Assembly: GCA_021155195.1 (NCBI GenBank)
Contig: JAJNPV010000021.1
Location: 1-64,000, forward strand
Direction: 5' to 3'
DNA length: 64,000 nt
Source: Ohtaekwangia sp.
Lineage (GTDB): Bacteria; Bacteroidota; Bacteroidia; Cytophagales; Cyclobacteriaceae
Position numbers and translations under genes: made by a program. The notes below the pieces were generated by a model. It saw only the letters and a list, made by a program, of their open reading frames with translations. It made no database searches and had not been told where the DNA came from. Below, one piece after another: positions 42,514 to 52,173 of the stretch (its first letter is position 1; each line of letters starts with the position of its first letter).

Positions 42514-43314
42514 TTAAATCCCAAACACCAAACTTGCCCAAAGACTATGATATTCAGCGCCTGGCTTCTCAGCATGAATCATTCGAACGCTACTCACCAT
42601 CCACGGCCCCATAGAACTGATTGGAAACCGAACCGTTCCATCGCTTTCCGTGTATAAATTTTGCAGGAAGGTTGTGTTGTTAACTTTGTTCCAAATTTTT
42701 ACCAAAGCATGCGAAGCGGGTTTACCTTCAAATAAAATCCGGCACTGTAAATAATCGCCTGCTTTTAGTAAGTAAGGATTTTGTTCAGGGATAATTTCAT
42801 ATCGCAATCCCAATTTCTTCTTAAAGGTGTCATCCGTTCTGTCACCCACTTGCACCAACGACTTGGCATACCGCGTATAAAATTCTTTCGAAGTTTGATT
42901 TAATATACCAGCCTTGGTTCGCTCATCCAAAATATAGTCAAGCCCATCTTCCTTCAGGTAATCATTAAACTTTTCACCCTCCAGTTCAATGTAGGCAGCA
43001 TTGCTTTGCATCGAAAATAAATATGTGCCAACCTGATCTGCCTTTATCAATAAATTATTGCCAGCAGTTGGCTTAACTACTTTTGTCAAGTCGCGCAAAC
43101 CACCGGCCCGATGTAGTTCAGCCTTCTCAACTTTATGTCGCTGCAAATCCCAAAATTCACCTTCGTAGCTTTCACCTACTTTAAAATCAAGTTTGATTTC
43201 TTCACCCACCACATACCTGAATTTTTTGGGTTCCATCCAAAACTCATGTGCTTGGACAAAGAATACTATTAACAGTAATAAAAATGTTGCTGTTATTCTT
43301 TTCATCATTGTCAT
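42514..43314 (-). CDS. DUF4198 exported protein (NikM-like)
   Basis: The 266-residue product has a signal peptide (MTMMKRITATFLLLLIVFF, cleaved near VQA) followed at once by HEFWMEPKKFRYVVGE, the characteristic start of DUF4198 proteins, whose N-terminal histidine may bind a metal. The rest is beta-sandwich-like with GKPASHALVKIWNK and a late FPISSMGPWMVSSVRMI. Relatives are linked to cobalt, nickel or copper handling, but no transporter is adjacent. The start at 43314 is chosen because the upstream extension lacks a plausible signal. Confidence 0.8.
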   Translation of the reverse strand: MTMMKRITATFLLLLIVFFVQAHEFWMEPKKFRYVVGEEIKLDFKVGESYEGEFWDLQRHKVEKAELHRAGGLRDLTKVVKPTAGNNLLIKADQVGTYLFSMQSNAAYIELEGEKFNDYLKEDGLDYILDERTKAGILNQTSKEFYTRYAKSLVQVGDRTDDTFKKKLGLRYEIIPEQNPYLLKAGDYLQCRILFEGKPASHALVKIWNKVNNTTFLQNLYTESDGTVRFPISSMGPWMVSSVRMIHAEKPGAEYHSLWASLVFGI

Positions 43315-43375
43315 TTTAAAATTTACCCTGGACGTAGGCGATTCGAGCTGTTTACAAACTATCACAACTTACCGC

Positions 43376-44680
43376 CTATTTTTTATTTGCCATCATAATC
43401 TCCTCAATCTCTTCAGCTTCGATCGGAATATTTCGCATCAAATCTATATTTACCTTCTTTCCAATCACTACATTGTTTTCTAACCGAACTCCAAATTTTT
43501 CCTCTTTAATATAAATACCGGGTTCAATCGTCCAAACAGAGCCTACCTGCACTTTATCGTGCATGTTGCCTACATCGTGAACATCCAACCCTAACATATG
43601 CGATGTGCCATGATAGAAGTACTTACGATATGCAGGACTCTCTGGATTTTGATTTTTTATATCCGTTTTATTAATCAGTTTTAGTTTGAGCAATTCAGCC
43701 TCCATTAGTTTTTCAATCTCCCTTTGGAAATCGAAATACACAACGCTGGGACGTAACATTTTAAAGGCCGCGCGCTGAATGCGAAGAACCGCATTATAAA
43801 CTTCTTTTTGCCGCTTCGTGTATTGACCACTAACCGGGATGGTTCGGGTTAAATCAGAATTGTAATTTGCGTACTCAGCAGCTACATCCAGCAGGATTAA
43901 ATCGCCAGCGTGACATTGACGACTGTTTTCAACATAATGGAGGATCACATTATTTTCGCCTGCTGCAATGATGGGTGTGTAGGCAAAACCCTTTGAACCC
44001 AATCGTTTAAACTCATGAATAAACTCGGCCTCAATTTCATACTCCATTACTCCCGGTCGCACAAAATTTAGTACCCTTCGAAAGCCACATTCGGTTATGT
44101 CACATGCCTGTTGAATCAATGCTACTTCACGGGGTTGTTTCACTCTTCGAAGTTCACTCATTACAGGAGCAATCCGTTCATACTTGTGTAAGGGATATGT
44201 TTTCTTACACCATTCTATAAATCGCGCATCCCTGCTTTCCACAACTACCTCACTTCTATAGTGCTCATTCGTATTTAAAAAAACATGTTCGGTTCCCCCC
44301 ATCGTCATCATGTGATGAAAGAGTTTATCAAAACCGGAAACCCACACGACTGTTTCAATACCTGAAACTTCAGTTGCTTCTTTTTTAGTGAGTTTATGCC
44401 CTTCCCATTTTTCCATCATCTCGTTGGGCTCCCGCAGAAATAAAACCTCGCGGTATTTCTTATCAGGAAAATCAGGACAGATTATCACCATACTTTCCTC
44501 CTGATGAATGCCACTCACGTAATACAAGTCACTATTTTGAATATAGCCCAACGTGCCATCTGCATTGCTCGGCATAATATCGTTCGAATTAAAAACTACT
44601 ATGGAATTGGGTTTTAGTTTTTTTACAAGTCGCTTGCGATTGGCAATAAACAATTCCTTACCGATGGGTTCGTGTCTCAT
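43376..44680 (-). CDS. pepP: Xaa-Pro aminopeptidase (aminopeptidase P)
   Basis: This 434-residue M24 metallopeptidase removes N-terminal residues before proline. It has an N-terminal creatinase-like domain (about 1-165) and a pita-bread domain with metal ligands D and D in LLDVAAEYANYNSDLTRT, H in GTSHMLGLDVHD, E in TIEPGIYI and E in VRLENNVVI. No signal peptide is visible, so it is cytosolic. It lies 61 nt before the DUF4198 gene on the same strand. Confidence 0.95.
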   Translation of the reverse strand: MRHEPIGKELFIANRKRLVKKLKPNSIVVFNSNDIMPSNADGTLGYIQNSDLYYVSGIHQEESMVIICPDFPDKKYREVLFLREPNEMMEKWEGHKLTKKEATEVSGIETVVWVSGFDKLFHHMMTMGGTEHVFLNTNEHYRSEVVVESRDARFIEWCKKTYPLHKYERIAPVMSELRRVKQPREVALIQQACDITECGFRRVLNFVRPGVMEYEIEAEFIHEFKRLGSKGFAYTPIIAAGENNVILHYVENSRQCHAGDLILLDVAAEYANYNSDLTRTIPVSGQYTKRQKEVYNAVLRIQRAAFKMLRPSVVYFDFQREIEKLMEAELLKLKLINKTDIKNQNPESPAYRKYFYHGTSHMLGLDVHDVGNMHDKVQVGSVWTIEPGIYIKEEKFGVRLENNVVIGKKVNIDLMRNIPIEAEEIEEIMMANKK

Positions 44681-44774
44681 ATTGGTGAATTTCAGGATTT
44701 ATAATTTCCGATGTTGGAAAGTTACAAAATAGGCAATCAGTTGAAAAAGTAATCTGGAAGGGAAAATACGGGAC

Positions 44775-45551
44775 TTACTTCCTAACAATCAAAAGCAAAT
44801 CGAGGGAACTGGCACCGGAGTCTGAAACCAAATAATCCTCTTGTTTGATACTCATCACCAGTTCATCAGACGTGTCTTTTAATTTGTTGCGATTCAACCG
44901 GTTCATAAATTCATAAGGAACCTGTAAGATGGAAGCGGGTAGCTTGTGTTGGAGATCAAAAATATCCCAACGCATAAGTTTTGCTACAGATTTTTTGTTG
45001 CGCTCATAATACTGCATCACTTTTTCATTCCCTGTTATTCCCTTCATGGTAACTTCAGTAAAAAATTGTTTTGCAAGATCGGTTAGTTCTTGTGCGGTGT
45101 ACTCGCGAATGTGCCAGGGGTTGCGCGATAAAGATAAGGGTCGGTTGGGCGTTGTTAAATAGGCCATTCCACCGGGCTTCAACACACGATGCATTTCTTT
45201 TAAAAAAAGAGAATCATTTTTTATATGCTCAATCACCTGAAAACTGATGATTGAGTCAAAACTGTTATCCTCAAAAACAGAAAGCGGGGGAATGTTTCCA
45301 CTATAAAATTTTCCGGCAGGATATTTAGTTTTAAGCTTTTCAATTACCGGAGCAATTTTATCAATAGCCGAATAACTTTTTATTTTCGGTAAAAGCCAAT
45401 CTATGCCTCTACCTTCCCCGCAACCCACCTCCAACAAGTCTCCACTTACCAAGTCAGCTGCCACAACATACGCCTTCAATAATCGTTGATGAATAGGATT
45501 ATCGGAAGGAATTGACTCTGAGGTTATTTCGGTTGTATATACGGAGGCCAT
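44775..45551 (-). CDS. SAM-dependent methyltransferase (class I)
   Basis: The 258-residue protein has motif I (LLEVGCGEGRGIDWLL, about 49), motif II region (FDSIISFQVIEHIKND) and post-motif LKPGGMAYLTTPN, as in Methyltransf_11/UbiE-like enzymes. The substrate is unknown; the histidine in FQVIEHI is typical of small-molecule or lipid methylases. ATG at 45551 is preferred to one at 45581. A -7 element lies just upstream, and the divergent GWxTD gene starts 76 nt away. Confidence 0.88.
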   Translation of the reverse strand: MASVYTTEITSESIPSDNPIHQRLLKAYVVAADLVSGDLLEVGCGEGRGIDWLLPKIKSYSAIDKIAPVIEKLKTKYPAGKFYSGNIPPLSVFEDNSFDSIISFQVIEHIKNDSLFLKEMHRVLKPGGMAYLTTPNRPLSLSRNPWHIREYTAQELTDLAKQFFTEVTMKGITGNEKVMQYYERNKKSVAKLMRWDIFDLQHKLPASILQVPYEFMNRLNRNKLKDTSDELVMSIKQEDYLVSDSGASSLDLLLIVRK

Positions 45552-45567
45552 AAAAAAATTTATCAAG

Positions 45568-45575
45568 CAAAAATA
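45568..45575 (-). promoter_or_regulatory. -7 element of the methyltransferase gene
   Basis: On the minus strand TATTTTTG matches TAnnTTTG, 16 nt before the start codon. Confidence 0.35.
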
Positions 45576-45627
45576 ACTCAATCTATTAGAATTATCGTTT
45601 TACCTTTAACTATTGAAAAACTGAACC

Positions 45628-46791
45628 ATGAAACGGCTATTTGCACTTTGTCTGTCATTACTATCATTTTCGCTCGGCTATTCTCAGGCAATCACCAGTT
45701 TAAATTTCAGGGAGTGGTATAATCCGGATCGCGAAATTGACTTTTCGATACAAGTTGTAAAAGAGCCTAATCAACTTCGCGTGTACTACCAGTTTGAAGC
45801 AAAGCAATTAGCACTTAATAAATATACGCTCGGGTGGGAACGAAGAGATTCGTTTACTCAACGGGAAGGCACTGCCTTAGTCATTCGCGATAGCACAAGC
45901 TCTCAGGTAGGCATGCAGAGGCAAGGAATGATGGTATTTGACATTCCTGCAAAGTCGTGGTTGCTGGTCGCCAAAATTACAAACCAGGAAAATAAAATAA
46001 GCTACACCTATTTTAAAGTGATGGAAGCCAATTATCCCGTTAACGGTTGGCTGGAAGAAAACAAAGAACGAGTGTCTCAAAAATACATGACTCAAAATAA
46101 GGCGTATGTTGTAAAGAGCGCTAATGCAACAACCCTGTTTGTCTCTCAATATAAAAACGATTTCGCAGCAGCATCCCCACCCTTTACGGATAGAAATGCA
46201 AATGCAGATCGGTTTATGTTTTATGATTCAACGTTTAAAATAAGTTCGGGTAGTTCCTTTGTTCCAACTCGGCCGGGGCTCTATCTTTTTCAACAAGATA
46301 CCAATGCAGCTACCGGGTTTGCCTTTCGCTGCGTCAATGAAACCTATCCAAAGTTTTCTAAAATAGCCGACCTGATTGAGCCTTTGATTTTTGTTACCAC
46401 GGAAGATGAATATAAGGAATTGCTGAGTTCAAATGGCGATAAAACCAAGTTTGATAAAGTTATTTTGGACATCACACGTGATAAGGAACGCGCTAAAACA
46501 TTTATGCGCAACTATTACAGGCGCGTTGAATTGGCCAATCAATACTTTAGTTCTTACAAACCGGGCTGGAAAACTGATCGGGGTATGATTTACCTGATCT
46601 TTGGGCTACCCGATGAGGTTAGCGTAAATGATGGCAACGAAGTATGGTATTATAAGACTACCCGTACCCGATTTACGTTCGTAAAAAGTGGTAGCGTGTA
46701 TGACCCTGACAACTATGTACTGCTTCGCGACAAGCGATTTATGGAAACCTGGTTTAGCATGGTTGATCTCATTCGGAAAAGCAGGTTTTAA
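45628..46791 (+). CDS. GWxTD-domain exported protein
   Basis: The 387-residue protein has a signal peptide (LFALCLSLLSFSLGYSQ, cleaved near 19) and ends in the GWxTD domain, visible as YKPGWKTDRGMIYLIFGLPDEV (about 310-330) followed by EVWYYKT. The N-terminal part is beta-rich. GWxTD proteins are widespread in Bacteroidota and related phyla and their role is unknown, probably in the envelope. It is a single gene. Confidence 0.88.
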   Translation: MKRLFALCLSLLSFSLGYSQAITSLNFREWYNPDREIDFSIQVVKEPNQLRVYYQFEAKQLALNKYTLGWERRDSFTQREGTALVIRDSTSSQVGMQRQGMMVFDIPAKSWLLVAKITNQENKISYTYFKVMEANYPVNGWLEENKERVSQKYMTQNKAYVVKSANATTLFVSQYKNDFAAASPPFTDRNANADRFMFYDSTFKISSGSSFVPTRPGLYLFQQDTNAATGFAFRCVNETYPKFSKIADLIEPLIFVTTEDEYKELLSSNGDKTKFDKVILDITRDKERAKTFMRNYYRRVELANQYFSSYKPGWKTDRGMIYLIFGLPDEVSVNDGNEVWYYKTTRTRFTFVKSGSVYDPDNYVLLRDKRFMETWFSMVDLIRKSRF

Positions 46792-46828
46792 CCATCAGTG
46801 CTACCAAAAACTATTCTGCAGTAATACT

Positions 46829-46938
46829 CCCTCACCCCAAGTCAGCTAATAAATAGATTCAGCTTAAACGCCCTCTCCCCTGGGGGGAAGATTTAGTCTT
46901 TAAATTTAAGTCTGGAAGTTAAGTTATTGGGGTGAGGG
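46829..46938. repeat. Inverted-repeat (REP/MITE-like) element
   Basis: CCCTCACCCCAA (46829-46840) and TTGGGGTGAGGG (46927-46938) form a perfect 12-bp inverted pair enclosing about 86 nt. The inside holds a CTCTCCCC/GGGGGGA hairpin and a TTAAATTTAA palindrome. It has the wording of dispersed CCCTCACCCC...CTCTCCC palindromic elements in bacteria, and a related fragment is at 2598-2633. No coding potential. Confidence 0.6.
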
Positions 46939-46987
46939 TGGATTGATTCGTTTAAATCATTACCAAGTAGAACTAGTTGCCTTTCTT

Positions 46988-46995
46988 TATCTTTG
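46988..46995 (+). promoter_or_regulatory. -7 element of rlmB
   Basis: TATCTTTG matches TAnnTTTG but is only 13 nt before the ATG, implying a leader of a few bases. No -33 TTG at ideal spacing. Confidence 0.35.
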
Positions 46996-47008
46996 CCAAA
47001 ATTACTTC

Positions 47009-47749
47009 ATGGAAAAATCGGAAATGATCTTTGGCACGCGTGCCGTGATAGAGGCGATTAAAGCAGGGCGCGAGATAGAAAAAGTATTTATTCAAGCGGG
47101 TTTAACGAATGACTTGATAAAGGAATTGATTCAAGTTGTTCGTACGAATAGGGTTCCCTTCACGTTTGTACCACAACAAAAATTAAATCGGCTTTCTACC
47201 AAAAACCATCAGGGAGTTATTTGCATGATGGCCACGGTGCAATATGCTGATCTTGAAAACATTATTGATAAAATTTTCAACGAGGGGCGCGAACCATTTT
47301 TTTTAATTGTGGATCGCGTAACCGATGTACGAAATTTTGGGGCACTAGCCCGCACCGTTGAGTGTGCCGGACTTGATGCCATTATTATTGCCGATGCAGG
47401 AAACTCGCCCCTTACGGGAGATGCCATGAAAACTTCGGCAGGCGCGCTTAATCATTTGCCCGTATGCCGCGTGAAAGACGTGCGAAAGACTATTCAGCAC
47501 CTAAAAGAAAGTGGGGTTCAGATTATTGCTGCCACCGAAAAAGGTGATAAAACAATTTTTGAACTGGATCTGAATGTACCACTTGCTATTGTCGTAGGTT
47601 CGGAAGAAGATGGTATTTCTCCGCAGTTATTAAAAGAAGCTGATCACCTGGCAAAAATTCCCATGCGTGGTGTAATCGGATCTCTTAATGTTTCTGTTGC
47701 GGCAGGTATTTCTATTTATGAAGCAATCAGACAGAAGGGTTATAAGTAA
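47009..47749 (+). CDS. rlmB: 23S rRNA 2'-O-methyltransferase, RlmB/SpoU family
   Basis: The 246-residue SPOUT enzyme methylates a ribose in 23S rRNA. The N-terminal substrate-binding domain begins MIFGTRAVIEAIKAGREIEKV. The three SpoU motifs are present: VRNFGALARTVECAG, VVGSEEDGIS and PMRGVIGSLNVSVAAGI. ATG at 47009 is preferred to one at 46943, which adds residues unlike the family and precedes the -7 element. The 3' end overlaps the convergent manC gene by 10 nt. Confidence 0.92.
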   Translation: MEKSEMIFGTRAVIEAIKAGREIEKVFIQAGLTNDLIKELIQVVRTNRVPFTFVPQQKLNRLSTKNHQGVICMMATVQYADLENIIDKIFNEGREPFFLIVDRVTDVRNFGALARTVECAGLDAIIIADAGNSPLTGDAMKTSAGALNHLPVCRVKDVRKTIQHLKESGVQIIAATEKGDKTIFELDLNVPLAIVVGSEEDGISPQLLKEADHLAKIPMRGVIGSLNVSVAAGISIYEAIRQKGYK

Positions 47750-48816
47750 TCATTTCCATTGGCTTTACTCTTCAAATCACTAACCAATCTTCGGAATAAT
47801 TCTTCTTTCTCCTTTTCACATACAATCACCACGTTATCAAACGCACCTACTAAGTAGCCGTTAAGACCTTGCACTACAATTAATTTATCCTTAGGTCCTT
47901 TAATTACGCTGTTGCGTGTTTCATAAATAAGGCTATCGGCATCTACGGCATTATTGTTTTCATCGCGCTGTGAATTATCATGAAGCGAATTCCACGAACC
48001 TAAATCCGACCACGGAAACGTGCATAACCACACATACACGTTATCTGCTTTTTCCATTATGCCATAATCGATGGAAATACTTTTGGTTTGCAGATACGCT
48101 GCCTGTAGCGCTTCCTTCTCCTCGGCTGTACCAAATCGGCTTGATGCTTCTTCGAATACTTCGGCCATTTCAGGTAAATGCTTTTGAAACGCTGAAAGTA
48201 TTGCTTTCACACGCCACACGAAAATTCCTGCGTTCCAAACAAACTCACCACTTTCCAGAAAAGTCTTTGCTAGGGCTAACTCAGGTTTTTCGGTAAATGT
48301 CTTAACTTTTTTTAAGGCATGCTTTCCTTCAATGTATTGAATGTAGCCATAACCCGTCTCAGGCCGGGTTGGCTTTATCCCTAATGTGATGAGTTTGTCA
48401 TCATCCTTCGCACGTTCGTAACATTTTGAAATGGTCTGCTGAAACTCGACCTCATTCATAATTAAATGATCAGCCGGACTCACAACTACCACTGCATCGG
48501 GATTGAGTTTGGCTATTTTTAAACTTGCAAAAGCAAGGCACGGTGCCGTATTCTTCCGCATAGGCTCTCCTAAGATTTGGCTGATGTCCAGATCCGGAAT
48601 TTGCGCATGCGTAATTTCTACATGCTCTTCATTTGTAACAATGAAAATATTTTCCTTCGGGCAAAGCGGTAGTATCCGATCGTAACTTGATTGCAACAAT
48701 GTTCTACCAATTCCAATTACATCTAAAAACTGTTTGGGGCGAGAGTTGCGGCTATATGGCCAAAAGCGGGTGCCAACTCCACCAGCCATTAGCACTACAT
48801 AAAGATTTTTGTTCAT
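47740..48816 (-). CDS. manC: Mannose-1-phosphate guanylyltransferase
   Basis: This 358-residue nucleotidyltransferase makes GDP-mannose for surface polysaccharides. The signature MAGGVGTRFWPYSRNSRPKQFLD is at residues 11-33, VVVSPADHLI near 107, FTEKPE near 173 and WNAGIFVWR near 193. It is the single-domain type without the isomerase domain of bifunctional enzymes. It lies 36 nt after kpsF, which fits an envelope-sugar role for both. Confidence 0.93.
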   Translation of the reverse strand: MNKNLYVVLMAGGVGTRFWPYSRNSRPKQFLDVIGIGRTLLQSSYDRILPLCPKENIFIVTNEEHVEITHAQIPDLDISQILGEPMRKNTAPCLAFASLKIAKLNPDAVVVVSPADHLIMNEVEFQQTISKCYERAKDDDKLITLGIKPTRPETGYGYIQYIEGKHALKKVKTFTEKPELALAKTFLESGEFVWNAGIFVWRVKAILSAFQKHLPEMAEVFEEASSRFGTAEEKEALQAAYLQTKSISIDYGIMEKADNVYVWLCTFPWSDLGSWNSLHDNSQRDENNNAVDADSLIYETRNSVIKGPKDKLIVVQGLNGYLVGAFDNVVIVCEKEKEELFRRLVSDLKSKANGNDYL

Positions 48817-48852
48817 GATTAATTCTCCGGGGTTTGGGAGTAAATGAATAAC

Positions 48853-49821
48853 TTAAACGATTCCTTCTTTTAACAAATCATGGAGGTGAATAAAGCCAAC
48901 TACTCGATTGCCATCATTCACTACCAATTGCGAAATATTATTTTCTTGCATTACCTGCAAGGCTTTTGCTGCGAAAGCACTTTTATCAATTGTCTTTGGG
49001 GTTCGGGTCATAATGTCTGCAGCCTTTATCGACCCAATATTACTTTCTTTTTGTAACATTCGTCTCAAATCTCCATCTGTCACAATTCCCAGCAAGTTAT
49101 TGTTTTCATCTACAACGGCTGTAGCGCCTAAACGTTTTGATGAAATTTCAAGAATAACATCCTTAAGTGCAGTTGTAAGACTAACCAGTGGAAGTTGATT
49201 ATTTGAAATTACATCTTCCACTTTCAAATAAAGTTGTTTACCTAAAGAACCCCCGGGATGATACTTGGCAAAATCCTCACTCGAAAAATTTCTAAGTTCC
49301 AACAAACAAACGGCAAGTGCATCGCCCATTGCTAAATGCGCTGTTGTACTTGTGGTGGGTGCCAAATTATTAGGGCATGCCTCCTCACCAATCGTGGCAT
49401 TAAGAATAAAGTCTGCCTGCTCAGCCAGATAAGAATTGGTATTACTGACCAAAGCAACCAGTTTAGAGCCTCTTCGTTTTAGAAGTGGCACAAGTACTTT
49501 TATTTCAGGAGTATTTCCACTCTTCGAGATACAAATAACAATATCATTACGTTGTATCATACCTAAATCTCCATGAATGGCATCAGCCGCGTGCATAAAT
49601 AGCGCGGGGGTGCCTGTGGAATTCATAGTAGCAACAATTTTATTAGCAATGATGGCGCTTTTTCCAATTCCTGTAATGACTACCCGGCCTGTAGAGTTTA
49701 GTATTTCCCTAACACACCCCTCGAAATCGGTGTCGATATAATTAGTAAGATTTTCTACCGCCCGAGCTTCATTTATTAGTACATCTTTAGCTATTTGTTC
49801 AATATTTTTTGTTATATTCAA
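48853..49821 (-). CDS. kpsF: D-arabinose 5-phosphate isomerase, KpsF/GutQ family
   Basis: The enzyme supplies arabinose 5-phosphate for Kdo in LPS. The 322-residue protein has an SIS domain (about 35-170, with TGIGKSAIIANKI and CISKSGNTPEI) and two CBS domains (about 205-322). The histidine in HAADAIHGDLGM and the LAPTTSTTAHLAMGDALA stretch are typical. It precedes manC and has a -7 element at 49847. Together with lpxB and hldD it points to a complete LPS core route. Confidence 0.94.
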   Translation of the reverse strand: MNITKNIEQIAKDVLINEARAVENLTNYIDTDFEGCVREILNSTGRVVITGIGKSAIIANKIVATMNSTGTPALFMHAADAIHGDLGMIQRNDIVICISKSGNTPEIKVLVPLLKRRGSKLVALVSNTNSYLAEQADFILNATIGEEACPNNLAPTTSTTAHLAMGDALAVCLLELRNFSSEDFAKYHPGGSLGKQLYLKVEDVISNNQLPLVSLTTALKDVILEISSKRLGATAVVDENNNLLGIVTDGDLRRMLQKESNIGSIKAADIMTRTPKTIDKSAFAAKALQVMQENNISQLVVNDGNRVVGFIHLHDLLKEGIV

Positions 49822-49846
49822 TGCCTTAGGAGATTAAATAAGGACA

Positions 49847-49854
49847 CAAAGATA
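49847..49854 (-). promoter_or_regulatory. -7 element of kpsF
   Basis: On the minus strand TATCTTTG matches TAnnTTTG, 25 nt before the kpsF start. No TTG at ideal -33 spacing. Confidence 0.4.
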
Positions 49855-49883
49855 AGTAAATCAAAATTTTATTAGTCGATAAC

Positions 49884-52079
49884 ATGATAGTGGCAGAAGA
49901 GAAAGATGAATTGAAGGCAAAACTCAAGGAAATATTCGGATATAGTCAATTCCGCGGTAGCCAGGAAGTGGTCATCAGAAACATACTAAATGGTAAAAAT
50001 ACTTTTGTAATTATGCCTACGGGTGCTGGCAAATCCCTTTGTTACCAGCTACCTGCCATGGTAAAGGATGGCCTGGCTATCGTGATTTCACCCCTGATCG
50101 CTTTAATGAAAAATCAGGTCGATCAGCTAAATGCATACGGTATTAATGCAAGGTTTTTAAATTCAACCCTAAGCAAGGGAGAAATTACACGGTTAAAAAA
50201 GGAGTGTGTTTCAGGGGCGGTAAAACTGCTTTACGTAGCACCTGAATCGTTGAACAAAGAAGAAAACATTGAATTCCTTCAGAAGGTAAATGTATCATTT
50301 GTTGCTATTGACGAAGCCCACTGTATTTCAGAGTGGGGCCATGATTTTAGGCCTGAGTATAGAAAGATTAAAACCATGATCGCACAATTGGGCGACATGA
50401 ACGTAATCGCACTTACAGCAACGGCCACTCCAAAAGTTCAATTGGATATTCAGAAGAACCTTCAAATGGAAGAAGCCGATGTGTTCGTCTCTTCATTCAA
50501 TCGTAAAAATTTATTTTATGAAGTAAGACCTAAGAAGGAAACGAAGAAGCAGCTAATCCGATTCTTAAAAGAACACAAAGGAAAATCGGGTATAATTTAT
50601 TGCTTAAGCAGAAAAAAGGTTGAGGAAATTGCTCAACTCATCAATGTAAACGGATTTAAAGCAGCACCTTATCATGCCGGATTGGATCCTGATGTTCGCA
50701 TGAAAAATCAGGATGATTTTCTCAATGAAGAAGTTGACATCATTGTGGCTACCATTGCCTTTGGCATGGGTATCGATAAACCCGATGTTCGTTTTGTGGT
50801 TCATTACGATGTGCCTAAATCATTAGAAGGTTACTACCAAGAGACCGGTCGTGGTGGACGCGATGGATTGGAAGGAGTATGTCTCATGTTCTATAGTCAT
50901 AATGACCTAAGCAAACTAGAAAAGTTTAATAAGGACAAACCAGTGCAAGAGCGCGAAAATGCACGTGTGCTTTTGCAGGAAATGGAATTCTACGCTGAGT
51001 CGCCTGTATGTAGGAGAAAGCAACTGTTACACTATTTCGGAGAAGAGTACAAAGAAGGCAATTGTGGAGCGTGTGACAATTGTGTGAACCCACGCGAGCG
51101 TTTTGAAGGCATGGACTCAGTGAAGATGGTATTGGAAGCTGTAAAGCAAACCAACGAACGCTTCAACCTGGCTCACTTGGTAAATGTAATTCGTGGCACC
51201 GAAGATGAGTATGTAAAAAGTTACGGACACTTTTCTCTTCCCGTATTCGGAAAGGGAGATTTACAAGATGTTGATTTCTGGAAATCGGTGATCCGTCAGG
51301 CACTTATTTATCAATACCTGGAAAAAGATATTGACAACATTGGTGTTTTAAAGATTTCAAAAAAGGGACAATCATTTCTCAAGAAACCTCATTCTATTGA
51401 GCTGGCAAAAGACCATGACTTTACAACGGATGTGGAAGATGAGGAATCATCAGAACGGGTAGTGGTTAACTCCAAGTCGTATGATGAGAAGCTCTTTGAA
51501 ATGCTGAAGATGCTTCGTAAAAAAGTAGCAAAAGAAAAAGATCTGCCTCCGTATGTGATCTTCCAAGATCCTTCGCTGGAGGAAATGGCCACTACGTACC
51601 CAACCACGAAAGATGAATTGGCTTCGGTAAACGGTGTGGGCATGGGTAAGGTGAATAAGTTCGGAAAAGAATTCCTCGATCTTATTCAAACCTATGTTGA
51701 TGAAAATGAAATTGAGACTGCTTCCGATATTGTTGTTAAGTCATCAGTTAACAAGTCAAAAATAAAAATCTTTATTATCCAGCAAATCGACCGCAAAGTT
51801 GAATTGGATGAAATTGCTGATTCGAAGAATATCACCTTCGATGAAATGCTTACTGAAATTGAAAACATCTGCTACTCTGGCACCAAGCTAAATCTTGATT
51901 ATTATATAGATTCAGTATTGGATGAAGAAAAACAGCAACAGATCTACGATTATTTCCTCGAATCAGAAACAGATAGCATTGAAGATGCTGTGGAAGCTCT
52001 CAAGGATGAAGATTCGGATTATACCGAAGACAACCTTCGCCTGATGCGCGTTAAGTTTTTGAGCGAATACGCAAATTAA
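49884..52079 (+). CDS. recQ: ATP-dependent DNA helicase RecQ
   Basis: This 731-residue 3'-5' helicase acts in recombination and fork repair. Walker A is PTGAGKSLCYQLPA (about 48-61), the DEAH box DEAHCISEWGHDFRPEY (about 144-160), and helicase motifs continue through YYQETGRGGRDG. The zinc-binding region has CRRKQLLHYFGE and CGACDNCVNP, followed by the winged helix and an HRDC domain (about 535-615). About 115 additional residues follow the HRDC, as common in Bacteroidota RecQ. A perfect palindrome just after the stop is its likely terminator. Confidence 0.96.
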   Translation: MIVAEEKDELKAKLKEIFGYSQFRGSQEVVIRNILNGKNTFVIMPTGAGKSLCYQLPAMVKDGLAIVISPLIALMKNQVDQLNAYGINARFLNSTLSKGEITRLKKECVSGAVKLLYVAPESLNKEENIEFLQKVNVSFVAIDEAHCISEWGHDFRPEYRKIKTMIAQLGDMNVIALTATATPKVQLDIQKNLQMEEADVFVSSFNRKNLFYEVRPKKETKKQLIRFLKEHKGKSGIIYCLSRKKVEEIAQLINVNGFKAAPYHAGLDPDVRMKNQDDFLNEEVDIIVATIAFGMGIDKPDVRFVVHYDVPKSLEGYYQETGRGGRDGLEGVCLMFYSHNDLSKLEKFNKDKPVQERENARVLLQEMEFYAESPVCRRKQLLHYFGEEYKEGNCGACDNCVNPRERFEGMDSVKMVLEAVKQTNERFNLAHLVNVIRGTEDEYVKSYGHFSLPVFGKGDLQDVDFWKSVIRQALIYQYLEKDIDNIGVLKISKKGQSFLKKPHSIELAKDHDFTTDVEDEESSERVVVNSKSYDEKLFEMLKMLRKKVAKEKDLPPYVIFQDPSLEEMATTYPTTKDELASVNGVGMGKVNKFGKEFLDLIQTYVDENEIETASDIVVKSSVNKSKIKIFIIQQIDRKVELDEIADSKNITFDEMLTEIENICYSGTKLNLDYYIDSVLDEEKQQQIYDYFLESETDSIEDAVEALKDEDSDYTEDNLRLMRVKFLSEYAN

Positions 52080-52083
52080 TCTT

Positions 52084-52109
52084 TGTCCATGGTCGATCGA
52101 CCATGGACA
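52084..52109 (+). terminator. 26-bp perfect palindrome after recQ
   Basis: The sequence TGTCCATGGTCGA is followed directly by its exact complement reversed, TCGACCATGGACA, then TTTTC. It can form a 13-bp hairpin and probably terminates recQ; a protein-binding dyad upstream of purD is an alternative. Confidence 0.6.
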
Positions 52110-52173
52110 TTTTCTCCAATTCCTAAATATATCTCGGTAGACTTTGCGTTCTTTGCACCTTAAAAATGGAAGG

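Noticed and set aside
52141..52160. CTTTGCG/CTTTGC sequence before purD as another GxxExxY repeat arm
   Set aside because: Only a partial match and no inverted partner nearby; likely chance or promoter-related sequence.
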